The position numbers were made by a program, and so were the translations under genes. Positions 1 through 7,029 of a stretch of DNA of 7,326 nt are shown piece after piece; the first letter of the stretch is position 1; each line of letters begins with the position of its first letter. Under the pieces are notes generated by a model that saw only the letters and a program-made list of their open reading frames with translations, did not search any database and was not told where the DNA came from. The DNA comes from Promethearchaeota archaeon (GTDB lineage: Archaea > Asgardarchaeota > Lokiarchaeia > Sigynarchaeales > SOKP01): contig JAHLWV010000103.1 of NCBI GenBank assembly GCA_019057735.1, positions 1 through 7,326 on the forward strand. Direction: 5' to 3'.

Positions 1-2
1 CA

Positions 3-116
3 AATTCGGTTATACATCTTTATAAGAAAAGAGAAACCATTCCCGGACTTAAAATGGTATATGAACCTAAATACTTGCGTTTTTTCCAAGCAAAATTTGA
101 GCAATTATCTCTATAA
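3..116 (+). CDS. Possible 3' end of a gene cut by the window edge (unknown product)
   Basis: The third forward frame is open from the window edge to a TAA at 114-116 and gives 37 residues with a plausible protein composition (Lys, Glu, Phe, Tyr and Leu in ordinary proportions, including the stretch PGLKMVYEPKYLRFFQAKF). I do not recognise the family, and only the last residues can be seen. The first forward frame is also open, up to 206, but its second half is a low-complexity run of Phe, Ile and Asn codons in AT-rich DNA, so I prefer the third frame. A T-tract at 143-148 would suit transcription ending after this stop. The choice of frame is uncertain without the sequence to the left. Confidence 0.35.
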   Translation, partial: NSVIHLYKKRETIPGLKMVYEPKYLRFFQAKFEQLSL

Positions 117-207
117 AGAATGGATTTACAATAATTTTCTAATTTTTTATAATAATACTATAATTTTGAGAATGTCTAAATTTTCCTCAATTTTAAAAAA
201 GATCTAA
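117..207. terminator. Short intergenic stretch with T-tracts facing both ways
   Basis: This AT-rich stretch separates a possible + strand gene end from the 3' end of the - strand membrane-protein gene. It has six T at 143-148 on the + strand and six A at 195-200, which read as six T on the - strand 8 nt after the TAA of the membrane-protein gene. Oligo-T without a strong hairpin is the known archaeal form of intrinsic terminator. The assignment rests only on position and base composition. Confidence 0.3.
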
Positions 208-873
208 TTATAACAACAGAGAAATGCCAAAAATTATAGTAAATCCCACTACTGCTAGAATTTGAAACCTCATTAAGAATTTTTTCTTAAACCTTTTCTC
301 ATAAGCTCTTAATTCCTCATTCATTTTCTGAATTTCCTCTGGGTTTCGATCTTTCCAATATTCTCTTCCTTTATCAACCTTATCAAAATCTTTTATACTA
401 TAATATGCTCCGTAATCTATCGCAAGTCCACGAATTCGACTTGCGTATCCATAATTTCTACGGAAATAACTAGTGTATTTATTATATCTAATTTCCGTTA
501 TGAGAAGTAAAATATATAAAATCTCAATAGCAAAAGCAAAAAGAACGAAGATTTTGAACGGTTCTAAGAGAGAGGCCCATCTCTTGGAACCAATAAAAAA
601 GATCATCGAATATGCGGATGGAAAGACGGTTATACAAACTAATCCCACGCAGGATATGTAATAAAATGGGTTTTTGAATATGATGGAATATTCCAAAACG
701 GTAAATATTCCACTGATGATAACAACACTCACTATTAATAGAGCAATATTTGAAACATTGACAAAAATGGTTAATAAAATGAGCGTGTATTCTATGACTC
801 CAAAAAATCCATGAATAATGGCAGATTTTTTAAAATTGGGTATGGTCCCTTCTGGAGTATTTTGATTAGTCAT
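208..873 (-). CDS. Multi-pass membrane protein of unknown family, 221 residues
   Basis: I do not recognise this protein. It has four hydrophobic segments in its first half (about residues 18-38, 41-63, 71-94 and 106-127), then a polar, highly charged and aromatic-rich region (about 130-200), then a final hydrophobic segment (about 203-221) that ends at the stop codon. The polar region contains YRN-like and GREYWKDRNPEE stretches and a likely helix near 178-200 rich in Glu and Lys. There is no signal peptide: the first 15 residues are polar, so the first membrane segment is probably a retained anchor. The five-segment layout with a C-terminal anchor leaves about 70 residues on one face of the membrane, probably the cytosol given the many Arg and Lys. 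The ATG at 873 has a TATA-like box about 26 nt upstream, which supports this start. A small reading frame lies 52 nt upstream on the same strand. A role next to the TIR gene is possible, but nothing in the sequence shows one. Confidence 0.75.
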   Translation of the reverse strand: MTNQNTPEGTIPNFKKSAIIHGFFGVIEYTLILLTIFVNVSNIALLIVSVVIISGIFTVLEYSIIFKNPFYYISCVGLVCITVFPSAYSMIFFIGSKRWASLLEPFKIFVLFAFAIEILYILLLITEIRYNKYTSYFRRNYGYASRIRGLAIDYGAYYSIKDFDKVDKGREYWKDRNPEEIQKMNEELRAYEKRFKKKFLMRFQILAVVGFTIIFGISLLL

Positions 874-893
874 TTTATAAATTATTGTTGTGT

Positions 894-903
894 AATTATT
901 TAA
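894..903 (-). promoter_or_regulatory. TATA-like box for the membrane-protein gene
   Basis: Read on the - strand this is TTAAATAATT, preceded by an A-rich stretch that could serve as a BRE. Its centre lies about 26 nt before the A of the ATG at 873, the spacing expected when an archaeal transcript starts at the start codon (leaderless mRNA). There is no Shine-Dalgarno-like motif before that ATG, which agrees with leaderless initiation. AT-rich DNA yields such boxes by chance, so confidence is modest. Confidence 0.35.
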
Positions 904-925
904 TTTTTGTCATTAACTTACAATA

Positions 926-1159
926 TTATTCATCCCCTATATTAATCTTCATATCTCCTTGTTTAAGCGAGTACCACTTTAAAAACCATCTGTTCCTTAT
1001 TATGGAAGGAACATCAATTATCTGATTTTCTAAAAGGACCTTAAAAAAGGGCTCAAAATCTTCAGAAGAATTAAATAATGGTCTATCACAATCTAAAGTA
1101 ATAATAAAATTAAGTGTGCTAAATGGGTAAAGATAAAGATAAAGGGAAAGATATACCAA
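926..1159 (-). CDS. Small gene or 5'-truncated gene remnant, antisense overlap with the TIR gene
   Basis: The reading frame gives 77 residues, but its two parts differ. Residues from about 18 on (about 926-1108) look like real protein: LDCDRPLFNSSEDF, then ENQIIDVPSIIRNRWFLKWY, ending in a polar KINIGDE tail before TAA. This part has normal codon use and mixed composition. The first 17 residues (LSLYLYLYP) are only the complement of the Lys/Asp repeat at the start of the TIR gene and look artificial. No ATG, GTG or TTG lies in frame between them, so the natural start has either been lost or is not a usual codon. I see no family signature. The best reading is the C-terminal end of an older gene whose front was replaced when the TIR gene came in; a genuine small protein starting inside the TIR gene is the alternative. 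It runs in the same direction as the downstream membrane-protein gene (52 nt gap). Confidence 0.35.
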   Translation of the reverse strand: MVYLSLYLYLYPFSTLNFIITLDCDRPLFNSSEDFEPFFKVLLENQIIDVPSIIRNRWFLKWYSLKQGDMKINIGDE

Positions 1160-2019
1160 ATACTTATATTCATCCTGAGGAACTCATCCACACCATAGAT
1201 AAAATTCCTAATAATCCAGGAAGGTATTTCAAATATTTTATAAAACAATTAGAAGCAAAAGTAGTTAATATTCAAGGGGACAAATTTGAAATTAGCGAAA
1301 TTGGACCTCAGAGTGATTTGTCCACTACATTTGAATTGGTGGGTATGAACCAAGCCACTTTAGAATTTACAGTAAGAATTGAAATAGCATCAGATAAGAC
1401 TGAAATACATTTTGGATCAAAAGTAGAGCTTTTTTGGGAGAATATGCACAAGAAAATCGTGCAGAAAATAATGAAAGGATCTTTTAAACAAAGCGACCGA
1501 CTATATTCCTCTATCTTAATTTCCTATGTAAAAAATGTGGCTACAAAATCTTTAGATTATATAAATAATCTCCTTGATGTAAGCTCTAAACCTACAGAGA
1601 TATCCCAAACAGGAGGAGAGAATGGAATTTTAGTGTTTTTAAGTTACGCAACTAAAGATGCACCATTATTTAGAATAAAAGAAATTGCTGAGGAGTTAAC
1701 GAAATTCCCAGAGATATTCGATGTTCTCTATTGGCAAGAAGATATGCAAGATAATATCATTGAATATATGAATGATAATTTAGGAAGATGTCATGTTGTT
1801 CTCCTGTTTTGTTCTCCTAACGCATTAGATTCTGAGCCAGTCAAAAAAGAATGGACTGCAGCAGATGCTATGAGTAAACCAATTCTACCAATTTTCTTAA
1901 AAATCGATCACATTCCACCTCTTTTAAGATCGAGATTGGGTGTTGAATTTGATCAATTTGATTTTAAAAAGAATATAACTACTCTATACGAATTGATTAT
2001 AAAAAAATCTCAATCTTAA
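1123..2019 (+). CDS. TIR-domain protein with unknown N-terminal domain
   Basis: This is a soluble 298-residue protein. Residues about 168-282 form a TIR domain: the first strand and box 1 read ILVFLSYATKDA (169-180), a middle strand reads DVLYWQEDM (200-208), the next strand HVVLLFCS (224-231), then the alpha-C motif SEPVKKEW (236-244). By alignment to NAD-cleaving TIR domains, E243 is the candidate catalytic glutamate. The closing strand is ILPIFLKID. TIR domains of this kind often hydrolyse or cyclise NAD+ in defence or signalling, so NADase activity is plausible but not shown. Residues 1-12 are a Lys/Asp-rich tail. Residues about 30-152 look like helix, four or five beta strands, then a long helical part; I do not recognise it, though it could be a helix-grip-like ligand-binding fold. 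No membrane segment is present. The ATG at 1123 directly follows an in-frame TAA and is the only reasonable start. The gene converges on the TraB-like gene. Confidence 0.88.
   Translation: MGKDKDKGKDIPNTYIHPEELIHTIDKIPNNPGRYFKYFIKQLEAKVVNIQGDKFEISEIGPQSDLSTTFELVGMNQATLEFTVRIEIASDKTEIHFGSKVELFWENMHKKIVQKIMKGSFKQSDRLYSSILISYVKNVATKSLDYINNLLDVSSKPTEISQTGGENGILVFLSYATKDAPLFRIKEIAEELTKFPEIFDVLYWQEDMQDNIIEYMNDNLGRCHVVLLFCSPNALDSEPVKKEWTAADAMSKPILPIFLKIDHIPPLLRSRLGVEFDQFDFKKNITTLYELIIKKSQS
1129..1152 (+). repeat. Hexamer simple repeat inside the TIR start region
   Basis: Four consecutive six-base units run AAAGAT, AAAGAT, AAAGGG, AAAGAT. They encode the Lys-Asp-Lys-Asp-Lys-Gly-Lys-Asp tail of the TIR protein. 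In-phase gain or loss of a unit would change tail length without a frameshift. On the opposite strand it gives the Leu/Tyr run that begins the small antisense frame. Confidence 0.7.
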
Positions 2020-2025
2020 TTTTTT
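2001..2025. terminator. Overlapping T-tract terminators of convergent genes
   Basis: Only 4 nt (2020-2023) separate the TAA of the TIR gene (2017-2019) from the TAA of the TraB-like gene (2024-2026, - strand). On the + strand six T at 2020-2025 directly follow the TIR stop. On the - strand the seven A at 2001-2007 read as seven T, 16 nt past the TraB-like stop and inside the last codons of the TIR gene. Each gene thus has an archaeal-type T-tract terminator lying in or at the end of the other. Assignment is from position and base composition only. Confidence 0.45.
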
Positions 2026-3016
2026 AATCTTCAATTTTACTTTTATTATCTTCAATTTTAAACGCCTCAAAGCTCTGTTTACTTATAAGATTAAAACCAT
2101 GTTTGAGTAAAAACCCTTCTAGTGCGCGCATATGCCCAACTCCATAAAAAACTACGATTTCTTCATGATCTTCGATTAAATTCAAAATTTTATTTTCGAC
2201 TAATGAATTTCTATCATCTATTAAATAATCTGGTACATCATTGATAGCTTCCTCAAATTCTTGAGTAAAAGATTGAATTAAGTCGTCTGCTAAAAGTTCC
2301 CTTCTTTTGGACGCATCGGGACTCTTCTTAAAACGCCTCATCACGAGGACATTTGTTAAAACAAATCTTATTTGTTGAAGGGTACCTTCTAGCATTTCCG
2401 GGGAAGGATCAGTTAAAATTTCTTCAAACAGATCGTTGAGATTCACATTTTCCGTAATCTTTACTAAATCTAAATCTGCATGTATCCAGTTAGTACGATG
2501 AGCTATGTCGTTTATGTAATCAATTGCAATCATCTGGTGGTTTAAATTCATGATTTCGCATAAGTATAGCGTTATTGGAAATATATTTTGAATTCCAAAA
2601 CATGATTTGACACAATTATCATAAATTGTGCGACTATTATCATTAACGTTTTTAAATTCTTTTTTAGCCAGTTTCCAGAGTGATTTTATATCTCTGGTGA
2701 GGAATTTTTTGTAAAATTTTTTTAAAAGGATATTATACAGATCCCAGAATTCCTCTATTCCTTGAGAAGATAGGTCTAAATATTCATCGAGGCTCGTTAC
2801 AGATTTCTTTAATTCATCATCAGAAGAAACAAGATTGAGATTCTCAAATAAACAGATACGGTCCTGAACATAATTTTGTAGTTCAGAATAATATGGGGTG
2901 TCTCCGATGTGAATTACGGGTAGCAAATGGATTTGTACTTTCATCTCATTTTGATACACAAGGCAATTAGTAAAGAGCGATTTTCCATCATAATCTAAAA
3001 ATTTAAATTCTGTCAT
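2024..3016 (-). CDS. TraB/GumN/Tiki-like family protein, cytosolic
   Basis: This 330-residue protein has the conserved points of the TraB/PrgY/GumN family, whose animal members (Tiki) are membrane metalloproteases. The first strand carries HLLPVIHIGD (30-39), including the conserved histidine H36, and the next strand has the conserved glutamate E58 in LFENL. The middle has a DY...WIHADLDL segment (166-184). The C-terminal part has DDRN (267-270) followed by IVVFYGVGHMRALEGFLLKHGF (287-308, with the GxGH of the family at 292-295). The central part, about 75-160, is helical and rich in Lys and Asp. There is no signal peptide or membrane segment, so it should act in the cytosol, unlike GumN or Tiki; many prokaryotic relatives are similar, and their substrates are unknown. 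The ATG at 3016 is the first start and keeps a full N-terminal strand. It follows the methyltransferase gene by 57 nt on the same strand, so co-transcription is possible, but I infer no shared pathway. Confidence 0.8.
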   Translation of the reverse strand: MTEFKFLDYDGKSLFTNCLVYQNEMKVQIHLLPVIHIGDTPYYSELQNYVQDRICLFENLNLVSSDDELKKSVTSLDEYLDLSSQGIEEFWDLYNILLKKFYKKFLTRDIKSLWKLAKKEFKNVNDNSRTIYDNCVKSCFGIQNIFPITLYLCEIMNLNHQMIAIDYINDIAHRTNWIHADLDLVKITENVNLNDLFEEILTDPSPEMLEGTLQQIRFVLTNVLVMRRFKKSPDASKRRELLADDLIQSFTQEFEEAINDVPDYLIDDRNSLVENKILNLIEDHEEIVVFYGVGHMRALEGFLLKHGFNLISKQSFEAFKIEDNKSKIED

Positions 3017-3073
3017 AGTCTTCTGTTTCTTTGTTTAATTGAAAATGTTAATTAAGGGTACTTGGGATTTAAA

Positions 3074-3667
3074 TCAGAGTTTTTGAATTAAATAAAAAAT
3101 ATCGTAAGAAAATAGCCTTGGAAGCATATCGAATGGGTATCTTCTCTTGAAAATTATGTTAGTGTTTTTTTCATGTAAAATCTTAAAGAATTCTTTTTCA
3201 GATTTCACTTTTCCCAACCAATGTGGGTTGACTTGTATATTTTTAATCGTTCCTATCATCCTTCTTACTATTGTTAACAGGATACTCTCGGTTGGAACAG
3301 ATATAAATAAAAAGCCGTCTTCTTTCAGAATTCGTAGAATTTCGTCAATAGCAATTGAGGGATTTTCTACATGTTCTAAAATATCAAGAGCAAATATTAA
3401 ATCAAAACTATTAGAATCGAAACGAGTTTCTTCTTGAATATCCTCTTGCACGTAATCAGTTATTTTTAAAGTAGGATATCTTGTCAGAATTTCTTTTATT
3501 CCTTTATACAAGGATTTATCCAAAATAATCACGCTGCTCCTAGGAAAATTCAGCTTGAAATTCATCGAAAACAGTCCCAGTCCACCACCTATATCAAGTA
3601 CTTGCGAAAAGTCTCTATTAAACCCTGCAATTGTCTTTATGATGGTCTTTATTCTCCCGAAATACAT
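3074..3667 (-). CDS. Class I SAM-dependent methyltransferase (type 11-like)
   Basis: The protein from the ATG at 3667 is 197 residues. It shows the Rossmann methyltransferase order: motif I VLDIGGGLGLFS (23-34) for SAM binding; the acidic end of the second strand at IILDKS (D50); a D76-containing loop; the motif FDLIFALDILEHVENP (88-103), typical of type 11 enzymes; and LKEDGFLFISVPTE (114-127), the strand 5 region. The C-terminal part (about 130-197) is probably the substrate cap and ends in an aromatic-rich segment. The methyl acceptor cannot be told from this. The frame stays open for 35 more codons upstream, to 3772, with protein-like content (KPHDLQLEIPNKYRNY and FGPYFIPLFGR) but no ATG, GTG or TTG, so the true N-terminus may lie near 3766 at an AUA codon preceded by AAGTGA. 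It sits 123 nt after the phosphate permease gene and 57 nt before the TraB-like gene. Confidence 0.85.
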   Translation of the reverse strand: MYFGRIKTIIKTIAGFNRDFSQVLDIGGGLGLFSMNFKLNFPRSSVIILDKSLYKGIKEILTRYPTLKITDYVQEDIQEETRFDSNSFDLIFALDILEHVENPSIAIDEILRILKEDGFLFISVPTESILLTIVRRMIGTIKNIQVNPHWLGKVKSEKEFFKILHEKNTNIIFKRRYPFDMLPRLFSYDIFYLIQKL

Positions 3668-3696
3668 TCTTCCGAAAAGAGGAATAAAGTACGGAC

Positions 3697-3715
3697 CGAA
3701 ACTCGAATAGTTTCG
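3697..3715 (-). other. Perfect inverted repeat, possible RNA hairpin before the methyltransferase ATG
   Basis: Seven-base arms CGAAACT and AGTTTCG flank a five-base loop (CGAAT on the + strand, ATTCG in the - strand transcript). It lies about 30 nt before the ATG at 3667. It is either a hairpin in a leader RNA or just a result of the codons of the upstream-extended reading frame, which also covers it. There is no long T-tract after it, so it does not look like a terminator. Confidence 0.35.
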
Positions 3716-3790
3716 ATACTTATTTGGAATTTCTAATTGAAGATCGTGGGGTTTGATAAATTTTATTGAGATTCACTTCAGAAAAATAAA

Positions 3791-4777
3791 TTAAATTAGA
3801 AAATTAATTGGAAAGTATAGAAGTATTGAAAGAATACCTGCAATTGGAAAGGTCAATAACCAAATTATGATAATTTTCCATAATCCTTTCTTCATTGGTG
3901 TTTTGTTTGCTTTTGAAAGTCCTACTAATGATGCTACAAGCAAATGAGAACCAGAAAGAGGTATTCTCTGAATGGTCCCAATAAGCATGACGGCTGCCGT
4001 GGGTACTTGCACGGCAAATGCCGTACTCGGTCGAAGTTCCGTCATTTTACCTAAACTTTTAATAACAATTCTTCCCAAAACCGTTACACCAGCTGCTAAA
4101 CCAAAACCCGTCATGATTAATAATAAGGTTAGATTGATCTCGTCTCCAACTCCGACAACTATTCCCACTGCGTTAGAACAATCATTTCCGGCTCTAGAGA
4201 AGGCTGTAATACATATTATAATTAAGACTATGTAGGAATATTTGTTCTCTGATCTTTCAAAGTCTTTAAATCCTTTTAAGGTCTTGAGTTTACGTTTATT
4301 AAGTAACTTAACAACACCATAAGTTACTGTATAGCCTACTATCGGAGAGGCTAACCACCATATACTCATTTCTAGTATCGTGCTCCAATTTACACCATCT
4401 CCTCCTCCTAAAAACATCCCTAGTCCCATAATTCCTCCTATTGTAGCGTGAGTTGACGAAATTGGAAGCCCAAAAGCACTAGATACTATTAAAACAATGG
4501 CAGTTGAAATCAAAATGGTCATAACAACAGCATTCTGGTTAATGCCACTAGCCTCATAATCTAATAAAAGGATTTTGTCACCTATTGATTTAGAAACCCC
4601 TTCCCCTAATAATAATGCTCCAGCGATCGCAAAAATCGCTGCTAAAATGAGAATTTGTTTCATATTAAGAATTCGCGATCCATAAAGCGGAGCCATCGTT
4701 TCATCGTTAGCGCCAATTCCAAAACTAATGATTACAGATATTATTAAAAATATGATTATGATGTATTCTAACGCCAT
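3791..4777 (-). CDS. PiT-family inorganic phosphate transporter
   Basis: This 328-residue membrane protein moves inorganic phosphate into the cell, in known relatives coupled to H+ or Na+. It shows the duplicated PiT layout: GIGANDETMAP (20-30) and SRAGNDCSNAVG (194-205) are the two signature repeats, and LPISSTHATIGGIMG (104-118) and RIPLSGSHLLVASLVG (271-286) are the matching second-half motifs. About ten hydrophobic segments are visible, with a charged loop at about 158-180 (NKRKLKTLKGFKDFER) between the two halves. The length fits short archaeal and bacterial PiT proteins. The first signature has ETMAP where many family members have VANAF. The ATG at 4777 lies 19 nt past the TAG of the DUF47 gene on the same strand, so the two form an operon, the usual PiT pairing. 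A five-T tract lies just past its stop (3782-3786, - strand). Confidence 0.93.
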   Translation of the reverse strand: MALEYIIIIFLIISVIISFGIGANDETMAPLYGSRILNMKQILILAAIFAIAGALLLGEGVSKSIGDKILLLDYEASGINQNAVVMTILISTAIVLIVSSAFGLPISSTHATIGGIMGLGMFLGGGDGVNWSTILEMSIWWLASPIVGYTVTYGVVKLLNKRKLKTLKGFKDFERSENKYSYIVLIIICITAFSRAGNDCSNAVGIVVGVGDEINLTLLLIMTGFGLAAGVTVLGRIVIKSLGKMTELRPSTAFAVQVPTAAVMLIGTIQRIPLSGSHLLVASLVGLSKANKTPMKKGLWKIIIIWLLTFPIAGILSILLYFPINFLI

Positions 4778-4796
4778 TTTACCCGTCCATCCATTT

Positions 4797-5441
4797 CTAT
4801 TTACTTGGGTATTTTATAATTAATCCTCTCAGATAATCTGACGTTTCTTCAGCCCACGATACAATATCATATATATAGGTTACAAGTTTTGAAGTTAAGT
4901 ATACTTTAGTGGGATCATCTGTCATTTTGTATAATTTACCGAGCAAGTTAAACTTAGCTGTGCGCGCTTCTCTCTTTCTCTCTTCAATTTCAAAGGTTTT
5001 CTTGAAAGCACCATCAAAATCAGTTTCAATTAATATCGCACAATTCACCAGCTCTTCGACAGCTTGACTGCATGCGCTGTATAATTTTGTGAATTCTGCC
5101 TTGATTTCTTTATAGAGTTTGAAAGGATACACTTCCAGAAATCTTGAAAAGAACTCCATCTTATCGTTTACGGAATCTATCATCATCAGAATATTATACC
5201 GGTCTTCAACTAAAAAAGGAAGAGCTCTTTTATCCCTGAAAAGAACTTGGGTAAATTTATCTTTTAGTTCATCACACTTTTTTTCCGCTTGAATGACTCC
5301 TTTTAAGGATTCTTTTTTTAATTTGTCATTTGTAAAAGTTGAGAGCGCTTCATGTAAGAGAGCAGAGGCATTTAATGTCTCGGCTAAGAATTCCTTGTTA
5401 ACCTCATCTAATTCGTTTCTCTTTTCTTTTAACAATTTCAT
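4797..5441 (-). CDS. DUF47 / PhoU-like protein paired with the phosphate transporter
   Basis: This all-helical, cytosolic protein of about 214 residues belongs to the DUF47 family (PhoU-like, PF01865 type), usually encoded beside PiT permeases and thought to regulate them. Long amphipathic helices can be read through the whole length. PhoU-style acidic pairs that could bind metal include E56 and D60 in AEKKCDEL, D83 and D92 near VEDRYNILMMIDSVND, and D195 with the acidic run after it (DIVSWAEETSDYL, 195-207), counting from an upstream GTG. That GTG at 5450 would add three residues (MNK). I prefer the ATG at 5441 because a GTGA, which can pair with the 16S rRNA tail, lies 5 nt before it and overlaps the GTG. 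It is the first gene of the two-gene phosphate unit; the permease begins 19 nt after its TAG. Confidence 0.9.
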   Translation of the reverse strand: MKLLKEKRNELDEVNKEFLAETLNASALLHEALSTFTNDKLKKESLKGVIQAEKKCDELKDKFTQVLFRDKRALPFLVEDRYNILMMIDSVNDKMEFFSRFLEVYPFKLYKEIKAEFTKLYSACSQAVEELVNCAILIETDFDGAFKKTFEIEERKREARTAKFNLLGKLYKMTDDPTKVYLTSKLVTYIYDIVSWAEETSDYLRGLIIKYPSK

Positions 5442-5490
5442 TTTATTCACACACTAAATTTTAAGAATTTCTTATTGTGAAATAATTATT

Positions 5491-5500
5491 ATTTTATATT
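5491..5500 (-). promoter_or_regulatory. Possible TATA box of the phosphate uptake operon
   Basis: On the - strand this reads AATATAAAAT. A transcript from it would begin near 5470 and leave a leader of roughly 25-30 nt before the ATG at 5441, which has a weak Shine-Dalgarno-like GTGA. The 168-nt gap (5451-5618) between purA and this operon is long enough for its own promoter and also holds the purA T-tract. Another AT-rich box at about 5459-5466 is possible. I see no clear operator for phosphate control. Confidence 0.3.
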
Positions 5501-5600
5501 CTATTTATTGTTCACTCTATAAAAAAGCTTATGTCTTCACATATGTTTACAGCATAATAGTTATGGTGTAAAACTTATCTTTGAAGATTTTAATAAAAGT

Positions 5601-5607
5601 AAAAAAA
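5601..5607 (-). terminator. T-tract after purA
   Basis: Seven A on the + strand read as seven T on the - strand, 11 nt after the purA TAA (5619-5621), with another T-rich run just beyond. There is no stable hairpin. This fits archaeal intrinsic termination and separates purA from the phosphate operon. Confidence 0.45.
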
Positions 5608-5618
5608 TAAGTGTTATA

Positions 5619-6950
<1,332 letters not shown>

Positions 6951-6990
6951 TTAAGATTTTAGTAGATATTGGGCATTGGCGTAAGAAAGA

Positions 6991-7000
6991 TTTAAAAATA
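6991..7000 (-). promoter_or_regulatory. Possible TATA box of purA
   Basis: On the - strand this reads TATTTTTAAA, inside a longer AT run (about 6990-7012). Transcription would begin near 6969, leaving a leader of about 20 nt to the first ATG (6950) or 40 nt to the preferred ATG (6929). No strong Shine-Dalgarno motif precedes either. Between it and the repeat array (7001-7029) I see nothing else of note. Confidence 0.35.
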
Positions 7001-7029
7001 ATTTTATTATGTTAAGCTACTAAAAACCC

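Noticed and set aside
1..206. First forward frame open for 68 codons from the window edge
   Set aside because: Its second half is a low-complexity Phe/Ile/Asn run in AT-rich intergenic DNA; the third frame, ending at 116, looks more like protein.
473..661. Forward open frame of 62 codons
   Set aside because: It lies fully antisense to the membrane-protein gene, whose hydrophobic pattern is much more convincing.
3147..3437. Forward open frame of 96 codons
   Set aside because: It is antisense to the methyltransferase gene, which has clear family motifs.
4011..4024. Perfect inverted repeat ACGGCA-AA-TGCCGT
   Set aside because: It lies inside the coding sequence of the phosphate permease with no T-tract or start site near; most likely chance from its Ala and Val codons.
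3972..4235. Forward open frame of 87 codons
   Set aside because: It is antisense to the phosphate permease and has only composition derived from that gene.
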